Assembly: GCF_001435585.1 (NCBI RefSeq)
Contig: NZ_AZEC01000002.1
Coordinates: forward strand, 28,879 to 92,878
DNA: 64,000 nucleotides
Direction: 5' to 3'
DNA from: Schleiferilactobacillus perolens DSM 12744
GTDB lineage: Bacteria > Bacillota > Bacilli > Lactobacillales > Lactobacillaceae
The notes under the pieces are model-generated. The model was not told the origin of the DNA. It ran no database searches and saw only the letters and a program-made list of their open reading frames with translations. The first letter of the stretch is position 1. Every line of letters starts with the position of its first letter. Positions 27,517 to 36,083 of this stretch are shown one piece after another. The position numbers were made by a program, and so were the translations under genes.

Positions 27517-29492
27517 TGGCGACTTATGATCTGATTGGGGCCACCGGTTGTGCGACCGGGATTGCCCATACCTATATGGCTCAAGAGGCATTGGAAAATG
27601 CGGCCAAAAAAATGGGATACTCAATGAAGGTTGAAACCCACGGTCAGACCGGGGTGGATGATCCGTTAACGGCAGATGAAATTAACAACGCCAAGGCGGT
27701 GATCGTCGCATCAGATGTGGATGTGGACGCTGACCGTTTTGCCGGTAAAAGAGTGGTCCAGGTGCCTGTAGCTGATGGTATCAAAGAGCCGGAGAATTTA
27801 ATCAAGCGGGCGTTGTCACCGAGCACTCCCATCTTCAAGGCCAACTTGGCAGGAGCAGCAAAAAGTGCAGTGAGTGATGAAGCCGCCAGCAGTGGGACCA
27901 GTTTCTGGCACTTGGTTTATACTTCGTTGATGAATGGTATTTCTCACATGCTGCCTTTCGTTGTCGCCGGTGGGGTATTGATGGCCGTCTCCATGTTCTG
28001 GGGAATCGATAGTGCCAACGTGAAGAGTGCAGAATACAACAGCTTTGCGGCGATGCTGAACACGATTGGCAGTACCGCCATGAACTTAATGGTGCCGGTA
28101 CTGGGCGCGTATATTGCGGAAGCCATTGCCAAACGCAGCGGTTTAATCATCGGCTTTATCGTCGGCATGATCGCGTTTGTAAATGGCACCGGGTTTTTAG
28201 GCGGCATTGTCGGCGGGTATATTGCCGGGGCTGTCATTTTACTCCTACAAAAGGTTTTACAACCGTTACCGAATAAAGAATTCCGCGGATTGAAAGCCAT
28301 CTTTCTCTATCCAGTGCTCGGCGCCTTCATTGCCGGGACGATCATGTGGGTGATTTCCACCCCCATGGCGGACTTGAACAAGGGTATGATGAGCTTCTTG
28401 AAGGGCATGCAAACGGCTGATCCAATTCTCTTAGGGGTCATTGTCGGGGTGATGTGTGCCGCTGACTTTGGCGGGCCAATCAACAAAGCCGCCTACATCA
28501 CCGGGACTGCATTACTGGCACAAGGCAACTTTTACTTCATGGCGGGCGTCTCAGCAGCTTGTATTGCACCGCCGCTGGCCACTGGCTTTGCCGTTCTCAT
28601 GAACAAGAATGCCTATACGAAAGATGAACGCAGTGCAGGGTATGTGAACTTCCTATTGGGCAGCACGCACATTACAGAAGGCGCCATTCCTTTTGCCGCA
28701 AAGAATCCACTCCTCAATATTCCTTCCTTCATGGTGGGTTCCGCGATTGCCGCGGTATTGACATATGTCACGCGTATCACGATTCATGCGCCCCATGGCG
28801 GTTTCCTGGTACTGGGATTAGTGAATAAACCAATTCTTTGGGTATTGTGGATCGTCATTGGCGCGTTAGTCTCCGGTGCACTACTCGCTTTGATTGCTGG
28901 TCGCTCTGCTAAGAAACACGGTGGTGTGGTGGAAACAGCTGGTGTGGACATCTTTGGTACCGGGGACGCCGGTGATGAACCAGCGGCTCCGCAAACTACA
29001 GCACCGACTGGGGGAAACGACGCTACAGTTAATCCAGCAGACATTCTCAATACGGACCAAGTAGAGTTTGATTTATCGGCAACTAACCGCAATGATGCAC
29101 TGCATCAATTAGCACAATTAGCGGTGGCTAAAGGAATTGCTACCGATGCCGAAGCGGTCTATCAAAAGTATCTGAACCGAGAAAAGGAGAGTTCAACTGG
29201 TATGGAGCAGGGCATTGCCATTCCCCATGCTCAGGATGCCAGTATTGAGCGGAGTGCCATGCTGGTCGTGCGGTTGACCAAGCCTGTCACGGATTGGCCA
29301 TCATTTGACAATCAACCAATTGACACAATGATTTCCTTCTTGATTCCTGAAAAAGACAACGGTGCGCATCTGCACTATCTGTCTAACACAGCAAAGTTGT
29401 TGACGCATCAGTCGTTTATTAAGGACCTCAAAGCGGCTAAGACGCCGGTTGATGTGGTTCAATTGTTCCGCAATCCGCACATCGAAGACTGA
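27516..29492 (+). CDS. fruA: PTS fructose transporter, fused EIIB-EIIC-EIIA
   Basis: 658 residues with three domains in order. EIIB occupies about 1-105 with phospho-cysteine Cys12 in ATGCATGIAHT. EIIC (about 130-480) has nine or ten hydrophobic segments and the FGGPINKAAY region. EIIA (about 510-655) has the phospho-histidine in GIAIPHAQD. A Gly/Pro/Thr-rich linker of about 30 residues joins IIC and IIA. It imports fructose as fructose 1-phosphate, which FruK then uses. Many lactobacilli have A-B-C order; here A is at the C terminus, as in some other Firmicutes. A hairpin follows. Confidence 0.94.
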   Translation: MATYDLIGATGCATGIAHTYMAQEALENAAKKMGYSMKVETHGQTGVDDPLTADEINNAKAVIVASDVDVDADRFAGKRVVQVPVADGIKEPENLIKRALSPSTPIFKANLAGAAKSAVSDEAASSGTSFWHLVYTSLMNGISHMLPFVVAGGVLMAVSMFWGIDSANVKSAEYNSFAAMLNTIGSTAMNLMVPVLGAYIAEAIAKRSGLIIGFIVGMIAFVNGTGFLGGIVGGYIAGAVILLLQKVLQPLPNKEFRGLKAIFLYPVLGAFIAGTIMWVISTPMADLNKGMMSFLKGMQTADPILLGVIVGVMCAADFGGPINKAAYITGTALLAQGNFYFMAGVSAACIAPPLATGFAVLMNKNAYTKDERSAGYVNFLLGSTHITEGAIPFAAKNPLLNIPSFMVGSAIAAVLTYVTRITIHAPHGGFLVLGLVNKPILWVLWIVIGALVSGALLALIAGRSAKKHGGVVETAGVDIFGTGDAGDEPAAPQTTAPTGGNDATVNPADILNTDQVEFDLSATNRNDALHQLAQLAVAKGIATDAEAVYQKYLNREKESSTGMEQGIAIPHAQDASIERSAMLVVRLTKPVTDWPSFDNQPIDTMISFLIPEKDNGAHLHYLSNTAKLLTHQSFIKDLKAAKTPVDVVQLFRNPHIED

Positions 29493-29519
29493 TATACGTC
29501 CGTAAGCATAGAAGACACA

Positions 29520-29551
29520 AAAGGTTGGGACGTTTGTCTCAATCTTTTTTT
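29520..29551 (+). terminator. Rho-independent terminator
   Basis: AGGTTGGGAC (29522-29531) pairs with GTCTCAATCT (29536-29545) including G-U pairs, then a T7 run. It ends the fruK-fruA operon. Confidence 0.8.
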
Positions 29552-29669
29552 CGTCTGTTATAATTGGCGGAGATTGTTTCATCTCGCCGTTTTCGCTAGC
29601 AATCGCATAACGTAACCGGTAACATGACGATAGATAATGAATAACTTGAAGAAGGAGCATCCGACACTA

Positions 29670-30473
29670 ATGAACAACATTCGGCTCATTGCCACGGACA
29701 TGGATCATACTTTACTCACTGAGGACGGGAAGCTGCCGCCAAAGATTGGTGATTACATCCAACGGTTGCACAATGTGGGGGTGCAATTCACAATTGCCAG
29801 CGGTCGACCAATTTATACGCTGCAACGGCTTTTTGAAAAAGAAAAGAATGAGCTGGCTTATATTTGTGACAACGGCGGAGCGGTTTATGTCCACGGAAAG
29901 AATGTGTATAAATCGCTGATTCCAGTCGCAGATTATCACGAAATGATTCGGTTCACTGACAAAACAGTCGATGGTCATCCGATTGTGTGCGGTCTGGATG
30001 CGGCGTATATTCCCAAGGCTGATGCACGTTTCTTGCCTTTTTATAAGACCTTTTATGCCAATGTGATTCAAGTCGATGATCTGTCCACAGTGACCACGGA
30101 GGCCAATAAGTTTACGATTTATTTCCCCAAAAATAACAGTCAGGCCCAGTATGACCAGGTGTTTGCACCGCGGTTTGCGGATCGTTATTCCGTCGTGGTG
30201 TCCGATGCCAATTGGATCGATATCATGAACCCTGGCGTGAACAAAGGGCAAGGGATGCGTCAATTAGGCGCAAAGCTTGGTGTACACACCGATCAAATGA
30301 TGGCCTTTGGCGACACATTCAATGATGCAGAAATGCTGCAGACTGTGAAATATGGGTACCGGGTCGCCAACGCCAATCCGGGAATTTATCAGTATGCCGA
30401 TTATGTCACCGGCAGCAACGACGATTACGGCGTGTTACAGGTACTGGATCAGGTGCTGGCCGCCCACGCTTAA
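29670..30473 (+). CDS. Cof-type HAD-IIB family phosphatase
   Basis: 267 residues. HAD motif I is ATDMDHTLL (Asp nucleophile and acid/base Asp), motif II the Ser/Thr in ASGRPI, motif III a Lys near residue 198 and motif IV GDTFNDAEML. A C2-type cap lies between motifs II and III, as in Cof sugar or pyridoxal phosphatases. The substrate is unknown. The start ATG 29670 follows GAAGGAG; ATG 29637 upstream is in frame but precedes that site. A TATAAT box lies upstream in the 5' region, so it is probably monocistronic. Confidence 0.92.
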   Translation: MNNIRLIATDMDHTLLTEDGKLPPKIGDYIQRLHNVGVQFTIASGRPIYTLQRLFEKEKNELAYICDNGGAVYVHGKNVYKSLIPVADYHEMIRFTDKTVDGHPIVCGLDAAYIPKADARFLPFYKTFYANVIQVDDLSTVTTEANKFTIYFPKNNSQAQYDQVFAPRFADRYSVVVSDANWIDIMNPGVNKGQGMRQLGAKLGVHTDQMMAFGDTFNDAEMLQTVKYGYRVANANPGIYQYADYVTGSNDDYGVLQVLDQVLAAHA

Positions 30474-30558
30474 TTTTTTTCTAGCTTTCCCACATTTTAA
30501 TATGCTATGCTTGTGAAAAGGCATTCATTATTTTGATGAGGAGGGGCAGATTAATTAT

Positions 30559-31635
30559 ATGAAAACAATAAAAATGCGTCGTTGGTGGGTTGCTTTATTG
30601 AGCATTATCGTCATCCTAGGCGCATCATACGGGACCGGTTATTGGTTGAACGGTTCTCGCAACAAACAGTTAGATACAGCAATCACGGCCCTCAAGAGCA
30701 ATGATGCTGGTCAGGCATTGGCGGTACTATCTGCGGAGGACTATGATTTGACACTCACTGCGACCAATGTGAAACCGTTGCTAGCTTATTTGCAAGCTCA
30801 TCCAGACAAAATTGCCCAACTAAAACGTGCAGCAGCTGCTGACGAAGCCGATGAGGTGATTGACGGCCTTGAATTTGAGCGGATTGGTATGAAATGGGGT
30901 ATCTTCCCCCGATATGGTTTCAAAGTGGAGGGGATTCATCCTCGCTTGACCACCAATGGCACGACAACGCAAGTGACTGTGAATAACACATTGTTGCGCG
31001 GCGTGACCGGGACGGTCCGCAATCACCGCATTGGACCTTACGTCCCTGGCCGTTATACATTTGTAGCTAAAGAGACTCAGGGAAAAGAGACTGCCCAGTC
31101 TCGCCGGGTCATTGACCTGGTGGGCAGCGACGACCCTCATGTCGACCTGACTTTTCCAGATACTGCAGCAGATATGGCAAAACAAGATGCCGCTGGTAAT
31201 ACTACCAGTAACGCTGCGGACACACCCACGCAGGATCAGGCCGAGGATCTGATTGAAGATGTCTTCGAAGGCATTGAAGCCGTCAGCAATGGTGATCAAG
31301 ACAGTGATTCGCAACGGTTACCTGATTACTTTGTGGATGGTACTAAAAACAAAGCCTATCAAAGACTGCTTGACCACGCGCAACAATACATGTCAAATGC
31401 CCACATCGGCGAAATTGACATTGATACAAATGTCACGACGAATCCATCATTCACAGGTCAAGGCGGTGCGGGGGTCCAGCTACCGTTTACAGTCCGCTAT
31501 TCCGCCAGTGATGATGACGACACCGATGCCTCGGCCCAGACGTATGCCTATCGGGCCACCGTGGAGTTGCACAATCGTCAGTGGCAGATTAAATCATTGA
31601 CCCAACCAGAACGAACTAACAATACTGATGACTGA
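30559..31635 (+). CDS. TcaA/YvbJ-like single-pass membrane protein
   Basis: 358 residues with a short cytoplasmic N terminus (KTIKMRR), one membrane segment (about 8-30) and a large extracellular part. The first ectodomain region (about 85-170), with FPRYGFKVEGIHPRL and a following beta-rich stretch, resembles the TcaA middle domains. A Thr/Asp-rich linker (about 200-250) leads to a C-terminal domain (about 250-350) of NTF2-like size ending in RATVELHNRQWQIKSL. Staphylococcal TcaA affects teicoplanin susceptibility and wall teichoic acid linkage; the role here is inferred only. The N-terminal zinc ribbon seen in many relatives is absent. AGGAGGGG precedes the ATG. Confidence 0.7.
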   Translation: MKTIKMRRWWVALLSIIVILGASYGTGYWLNGSRNKQLDTAITALKSNDAGQALAVLSAEDYDLTLTATNVKPLLAYLQAHPDKIAQLKRAAAADEADEVIDGLEFERIGMKWGIFPRYGFKVEGIHPRLTTNGTTTQVTVNNTLLRGVTGTVRNHRIGPYVPGRYTFVAKETQGKETAQSRRVIDLVGSDDPHVDLTFPDTAADMAKQDAAGNTTSNAADTPTQDQAEDLIEDVFEGIEAVSNGDQDSDSQRLPDYFVDGTKNKAYQRLLDHAQQYMSNAHIGEIDIDTNVTTNPSFTGQGGAGVQLPFTVRYSASDDDDTDASAQTYAYRATVELHNRQWQIKSLTQPERTNNTDD

Positions 31636-31666
31636 TTAAGGTTCCGTTGTTTTCGTTGGTGAGATC

Positions 31667-31721
31667 TTGGCAACCACCCTGTGTGCCGGTTATAATAGAC
31701 GGACAGAAAGGCAGGGTGGTT
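31667..31721 (+). promoter_or_regulatory. Promoter with flanking inverted repeat
   Basis: TTGGCA (31667-31672), an 18-base spacer and TATAAT (31691-31696). AACCACCCTG (31672-31681) in the spacer and its perfect complement CAGGGTGGTT (31712-31721) by the ribosome-binding region flank the -10 box, an arrangement suggestive of a DNA operator. Confidence 0.55.
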
Positions 31722-31726
31722 TTATT

Positions 31727-31996
31727 ATGGATTTAATCGCAAGTGCCATGCCATTGGCCAGGGAGCACTCACTGGGCGGTGCCATCGCCATTGGGGCCGT
31801 TGTCGCGATCATCATTATCCTGTACTTGATCATCAAGTTATTCGGGGCTATTTTGCGACATCCGTTCATCAGTATTTTGCTTTTTGCTGTGGGTGGGCTC
31901 ACGATTTTTAAATTTGCATTGACGGGCATCCTGGTAGTCGGCGCTGCAGCTGCAGTAGGTGTCGGTGCGTTGTGGTTGAAACTCGATGACCAGTAG
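31727..31996 (+). CDS. Small two-helix membrane protein of unknown function
   Basis: 89 residues with two strongly hydrophobic helices (about 17-43 and 47-80) and short charged ends. The start ATG 31727 is preceded by GGCAGGGTGG; a longer open frame upstream covers the promoter and is not expected to be translated. I do not recognise a family. Glycine-, alanine- and isoleucine-rich helices of this kind are seen in stress-induced small membrane proteins. A consensus promoter drives it alone, and a structured repeat that may act as terminator follows. Confidence 0.75.
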   Translation: MDLIASAMPLAREHSLGGAIAIGAVVAIIIILYLIIKLFGAILRHPFISILLFAVGGLTIFKFALTGILVVGAAAAVGVGALWLKLDDQ

Positions 31997-32006
31997 TTAG
32001 GCCGGC

Positions 32007-32047
32007 GTGCCAATGCTGTGCAATCTCCGATTGCTCCGCATTGGCAC
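32007..32047. repeat. Structured repeat type 2, copy A
   Basis: GTGCCAATGC (32007-32016) pairs with GCATTGGCAC (32038-32047), and inside it GCAATC (32020-32025) pairs with GATTGC (32029-32034) around a TCC loop. The left 24 bases match 62153-62176 at 21 positions. No T-run follows closely, so it is a poor classical terminator. Confidence 0.6.
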
Positions 32048-32094
32048 TATATTCTTAATACAGACAGTAAGACAGACAGAAAGAAGGGAAAGAA

Positions 32095-32439
32095 TTGGCT
32101 GCACCGATGATTATCGGATTGCATGTGCAAGTGGTGATTGATCGGCCCCTGGGCAGTATTCATCCTGAACATCCGACAATTCAGTATCCAGTGAATTACG
32201 GTTATGTACCGGGAATTATTGGTGGTGATGGTGAGCGGCAGGACGTTTATGTATTTGATATGAACGAACCGGTTAAACAGATGACTGGGTTTGTCATTGG
32301 AATAATTCATCGCCGCAATGACAGTGAAGATAAATGGATCGTGACCCCAAAATTTCGGTTGATCACAGTTGATGAAATTCGACGACGAACGCACTTTCAA
32401 GAAAAATATTTTGACGATGAGATTTGGTTGCTGAATTGA
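32095..32439 (+). CDS. Compact family I inorganic pyrophosphatase-like protein
   Basis: 114 residues that keep the core of soluble family I pyrophosphatases. YPVNYGYVPG corresponds to the active-site tyrosine loop, GGDGERQDVYVFD to the D-x-x-x-D metal site, and HRRNDSEDKW to the last acidic/Lys site. The enzyme normally has about 175 residues, so the N-terminal strands and C-terminal helices are missing. It may be a reduced pyrophosphatase or a binding protein of that fold. A family II enzyme (ppaC at 45880-46815) is also present and is the likely housekeeping one. The start is TTG 32095 after AAGGGAAAG; ATG 32107 is too far. Confidence 0.75.
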   Translation: MAAPMIIGLHVQVVIDRPLGSIHPEHPTIQYPVNYGYVPGIIGGDGERQDVYVFDMNEPVKQMTGFVIGIIHRRNDSEDKWIVTPKFRLITVDEIRRRTHFQEKYFDDEIWLLN

Positions 32440-32913
32440 CGGTGACGTGATGGTGTCCAAAAATGGAATAACTGTTTTTTTGAGGGCACATTGGAACAGA
32501 AGAACATGTTTTAAACGGAGGGGAGTGGTCAGCACTGTCTAAATTGATATTCTAGTTAACATAATGTATATTATGGGAAGCCAATATTTTCTCCAAATCC
32601 AGTGCTGCTGGTCCCAATCTCTCAAAAACTTGGTTTTCCGGTATTCATCAGGTGCTGTTGAATCTGTTGAATATGGTTTGATTGCTGGATCATGGCGCCA
32701 ACTAAAATGGCTGATCATGGATTTCCGTAAAACAAAGAATCAAAACTCATTCCGTGAATTAATGCTGAGATGTCGTTTCTGCGGCATGGTAGATGATTAC
32801 TGATTGATAAGTGATCAGCTGACGTGTTAGAAACCGAATCCGCAGATTAGTTTGCCACATCAATATTTTTCGTCACATTCTGATCACGAACCTAACGTCT
32901 ATTCATGCTACGC
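32440..32913. other. Gene-poor region, possibly a decayed gene
   Basis: About 470 bases that look more AT-rich than the flanks. A 79-codon frame at 32564-32803 on the plus strand is open, but it has no convincing ribosome-binding site and no recognisable motif, so I do not call it. A GGAGGGG at about 32517-32523 is followed only by short frames. Promoter of the flanking Nudix gene is on the other side of that gene, so nothing here needs to be regulatory. Confidence 0.4.
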
Positions 32914-33411
32914 TTAATATACAGGTGTTGTTAAAACTGTCCAGTGCGTAAAATTTTGTTCAGTCGCATCGAATTGACCATTTTGAATGATCGTCTGAGC
33001 GGCTTTAACCACTAATGGTGAACATGTGGTTAACGAAATTTGATCCAATGGCAACCATAATGCACCCAAGGCGTCTTGACCGGCAAATTGCGCGACATTA
33101 TCAGCAATTTGGCCCGTATAACTGTCAATCCAATTGAAGACGCATAAATGCTGATTCCAGTGCCATTGTTGATAGTCCCAGGGATAGCGAAATCCCGTAA
33201 TTCCCAGCTGATGAAAGCGTTTTACAGAAAGAGATGTCTCTTCTTTGATTTCACGTTGCAAAGTCTGCTGTAATTCTTCGCCATTTTCTGGGGTCCCACC
33301 TGGTAAATCATATCGATTACGATAGGGTCCCCCTGTTTTTTTAATGACTGCCAGCTGTTGAGCCTTAGTAATGATGCCATAGACACCAAACGCTTCATGA
33401 AACTTCTCCAT
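32914..33411 (-). CDS. Nudix hydrolase
   Basis: 165 residues. A Nudix box lies at about residues 38-60: GTPENG-E-ELQQTLQ-REIKEETSL. The Arg-Glu-x-x-x-Glu-Glu core is intact; the usual Gly after EET is Ser. LPGGTPENGEE before it resembles the NTP-pyrophosphohydrolase type. Substrate not predictable. It is divergent from the serine-rich protein gene and has its own start ATG at 33411. No operon partner on its strand. Confidence 0.85.
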   Translation of the reverse strand: MEKFHEAFGVYGIITKAQQLAVIKKTGGPYRNRYDLPGGTPENGEELQQTLQREIKEETSLSVKRFHQLGITGFRYPWDYQQWHWNQHLCVFNWIDSYTGQIADNVAQFAGQDALGALWLPLDQISLTTCSPLVVKAAQTIIQNGQFDATEQNFTHWTVLTTPVY

Positions 33412-33519
33412 TTTTTATCGCCCTGCCCTTCAATATTTACGCATACTTAATTACCAAAACCGTGATTTAGCGGTATTCTTAGCCTTGAAAGCATTTTGTA
33501 TTAAGGAGAATCGGAACCC

Positions 33520-33999
33520 ATGGATAAACGAATACCCCCGCTTTTACGGCCTGGGGCCATTGTGGCCATCATCATCTTGGTCGCTGGGACTAATATTTGG
33601 GTGGCGAATACCACCCCGACGACCAATCCAGCCCGAGTGGAACGAAAGAGTTCCAGCAGCTCGGCCAGCACCTCATCGGCGCCGAGTGGTAAAAAGCCGA
33701 ATACGCCCAGCAGTTCTTCAGTAGCACCTGAGTCAAGCAGTGCCAGCAACGATAATGATAATAACGATCAAAGCAGCAGTCAATCGGCCAGTACATCTAG
33801 TAATGATAATTCTGATCAAAGCAGCGCTGATAATTCCAGTTCATCCACGGAGACATCTTCATCATCGAGTAGTCAAAACGATGAATCGACATCCAGCAGC
33901 AATAATCAGGATAACACCAGCCAAGGCACCACCACCGGCACGAATAAAGGTGGTACTGATAATACCACCGGTAAAGCGACTGCTGGCAGCAACTCATGA
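33520..33999 (+). CDS. Serine-rich membrane-anchored surface protein
   Basis: 159 residues. One N-terminal membrane segment (about 12-30, RPGAIVAIIILVAGTNIWVA) is followed by a low-complexity tail made almost entirely of Ser, Asn, Asp, Gln and Thr, with runs of five or six serines. Such tails are flexible, probably extracellular and may be glycosylated. AAGGAG precedes the ATG. It sits 18 nt before the next gene, so the two are co-transcribed. It has no LPXTG motif. Tail length is expected to vary between strains. Confidence 0.75.
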   Translation: MDKRIPPLLRPGAIVAIIILVAGTNIWVANTTPTTNPARVERKSSSSSASTSSAPSGKKPNTPSSSSVAPESSSASNDNDNNDQSSSQSASTSSNDNSDQSSADNSSSSTETSSSSSSQNDESTSSSNNQDNTSQGTTTGTNKGGTDNTTGKATAGSNS

Positions 34000-34017
34000 T
34001 GAAAGGAGCACCGATAC

Positions 34018-34779
34018 ATGCTGACAATTCTTGACACGATCACCCATATTTTAGGATACTTCAACATCAACAGTCGTCCGTTGAACCAAGCATACACTAT
34101 TGCGGCGCTGGCCGGTGACGGTTATCTGGCTTATATTGCGGTATTGGCCTTTCATAATGGCTGGTACGCACGAGGGGCAATTTATGCCGCGATCTTTCTG
34201 ATTTTACTTTATTTCATTTACTTAAATATCGTGTACTATTTTACGAAGAAAAAGGCGAAATTCGATATTTCGCCAAAAGTAGCCAAAGTACTGGGAACAC
34301 CGGAAGCAGCTCAGGTGAGCACGTCACATACTGGTGTCGGTGTCGCCAGTAATGGCATCTTTGATCCATCCCAAACATTACCGGCCCACATTACTGCCAA
34401 TGCAGACGAAGAAGCCTTCTTTCAACAACTAATGGCGCATCTTAGTCAGGATCAGCTGCTCAAGGAACTGCCGGTAAATCAAGCGGGACATCGCTCTATC
34501 CCCTACTTTGATTTGGCGCCGACTACCAATGGCCAATTGCAAGTGGTGGCGGGGACCAATGCCCTCACGGCTAAACCCATCGGGGTCATTGATCGAATCG
34601 GGTTTGGTGATGCGGCTGGGTTAACGGCGGATTACCAGTTTGCGTTAGCTGAATTGTCCATTCCGGAAGAGAAAAAGGATCATCCGGAGACAGTGCAACT
34701 GCCAGAATTGATTATTCGGGTGGCTTACAACAAACAACCATTGTCCCGTACCGATCGTCGTACCCACGATCACCATTAA
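34018..34779 (+). CDS. DUF6681-like membrane protein of lactobacilli
   Basis: 253 residues with three hydrophobic segments in the first 75 residues (about 22-40, 40-55 and 55-75), followed by a soluble domain. The soluble part (about 100-245) contains ITANADEEAFFQQLMAHLSQDQLL and a strand-rich segment ending PELIIRVAYNKQ. The layout matches a conserved lactobacillar membrane family (DUF6681) of unknown function; I recall the family only by general appearance. ATG follows AAAGGAG. It directly follows the Ser-rich protein gene and precedes a terminator shared with the LCP gene, hinting at an envelope function. Confidence 0.65.
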   Translation: MLTILDTITHILGYFNINSRPLNQAYTIAALAGDGYLAYIAVLAFHNGWYARGAIYAAIFLILLYFIYLNIVYYFTKKKAKFDISPKVAKVLGTPEAAQVSTSHTGVGVASNGIFDPSQTLPAHITANADEEAFFQQLMAHLSQDQLLKELPVNQAGHRSIPYFDLAPTTNGQLQVVAGTNALTAKPIGVIDRIGFGDAAGLTADYQFALAELSIPEEKKDHPETVQLPELIIRVAYNKQPLSRTDRRTHDHH

Positions 34780-34791
34780 TCTGCCAGAGTG

Positions 34792-34840
34792 CAAAACGAG
34801 GATCATAGTCGTCATTATGACGACTATGATTCTCGTTTTG
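34792..34840. terminator. Bidirectional terminator
   Basis: CAAAACGAG-ATCATAGTCGTCA pairs with TGACGACTATGAT-CTCGTTTTG (34792-34840), a stem of over 20 bp with one internal mismatch, between two convergent genes. Confidence 0.9.
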
Positions 34841-34847
34841 TTAACCG

Positions 34848-35951
34848 CTAATTATTGCTTGTTCCCGTTTGGGGAAAGAATTGATAGGTGTATTGGTTCG
34901 CATCAGTATTCCAGTCAAAATTAGTTTGCAGTTTGTTTTGCCGGGTTTCTTCATTGTCTAAGGTTTCTTTGTCCAAACCCAATGCCGCCCTGCTTTGATC
35001 AGAAATACGCTGCAAGTCATCCGTCGGGGCAACAACATAAGCAATTTGCTGGTCATTTTGGGTAATGAACGCCCCCTTGGCCTTCAAAGAGTCCTGTTTA
35101 ATGGTTTTGAGTGCGCCACGATAGTTTTGGTACATGGTCATCAGCTGACCGAGTTTAATGTTTGTTTTCACCGAATCACTGACTGCATCCAGAATGCTTT
35201 GGACGCGCGTTAAACTGTTCAAGGAGATGACTTTACCGACGACTGCGCTAATTACCTGTTGCTGACGTTTTTGCCGACCAAAATCGCCGCTGTTGTCTTC
35301 TTTACGCATCCGCGAATAGGCTAACGCCATATCGCCACTGAGATGCATCTTTCCCTTCGTAAAATGCTGATTACCAGTTTCGGTACTCGTGAAAGAGAAT
35401 GGGACATCCACGTCCACACCACCCACGGCATCTACCATTTTCTTCAGACCGGCCATATCAATGAGTGCATAATAGTTAATCGGCACATTGAATAGCTTCT
35501 CCACAGTCTCCATCGCCATCGTCGCTCCGCCGATGTTGAAAGCGGAATTGATCTTTTGGTATGTAAACTCTTTAGTCCCAATGATTTGTACTGCCGTATC
35601 TCGGGGAATAGACACCATCGTTGTTTTTTTGCTTTGCGGATCAACAGTGGTTAAAATCATCGTATCGGAATTACCGCGATAACCATCGCGTCCATCCGTC
35701 CCAGTATCGGCTCCAAGAAAAAGCACTGAAAAAGGTTTTTGTTGGGATAAATCAACTACGGGCAACTTTTTCTTCGTTGGTACATAGGTTTTATCCGCGG
35801 TATTTTTAACCTCTGTTGCGAGTTTTACCCCATAGGCTGTTCCAGCAGCGATGAAGAGCACTGCAATCAGGAGAATAATCTTCCAAATTTTGTTTTTCTT
35901 CCCCCGGTTCGGATCGCGCCGACTAGGAATTGGCTCGTTATTTTGGTCCAT
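34848..35951 (-). CDS. LCP family (LytR-CpsA-Psr) envelope polymer transferase
   Basis: 367 residues. A charged cytoplasmic head (RRDPNRGKKNK) and one membrane helix (about 23-45) precede the LCP domain (about 75-300). FLGADTGTDGRDGYRGNSDTM and VSIPRDTAVQI carry the conserved Asp and Arg residues that hold the pyrophosphate of undecaprenyl-linked substrates. Later motifs include INSAFNIGG and LAYSRMRKEDNSGDFGRQKRQQ. It transfers teichoic acid or polysaccharide to peptidoglycan. AAGGTGA precedes the ATG. It is not linked to a polymer synthesis cluster here. Confidence 0.93.
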   Translation of the reverse strand: MDQNNEPIPSRRDPNRGKKNKIWKIILLIAVLFIAAGTAYGVKLATEVKNTADKTYVPTKKKLPVVDLSQQKPFSVLFLGADTGTDGRDGYRGNSDTMILTTVDPQSKKTTMVSIPRDTAVQIIGTKEFTYQKINSAFNIGGATMAMETVEKLFNVPINYYALIDMAGLKKMVDAVGGVDVDVPFSFTSTETGNQHFTKGKMHLSGDMALAYSRMRKEDNSGDFGRQKRQQQVISAVVGKVISLNSLTRVQSILDAVSDSVKTNIKLGQLMTMYQNYRGALKTIKQDSLKAKGAFITQNDQQIAYVVAPTDDLQRISDQSRAALGLDKETLDNEETRQNKLQTNFDWNTDANQYTYQFFPQTGTSNN

Positions 35952-36083
35952 TGATCAAAATCACCTTCATTGACTGAGTTGCGCGAAATCTGCGCCGTTA
36001 GAGTAATCTTACCATATTTTGGAAATCAAGCCGATTAATCTGTGTTATTGAAACACAACTGCAAAGAAGACGCATTAGCGCAT

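Noticed and set aside
32564..32803. A 79-codon coding region
   Set aside because: No ribosome-binding site, no recognisable motif and an atypical composition; chance open frame or relic.
33501..34097. Open frames on the minus strand and other frames over the serine-rich gene
   Set aside because: They are mirror products of the repeated serine codons; the plus-strand frame has a start site and membrane anchor.
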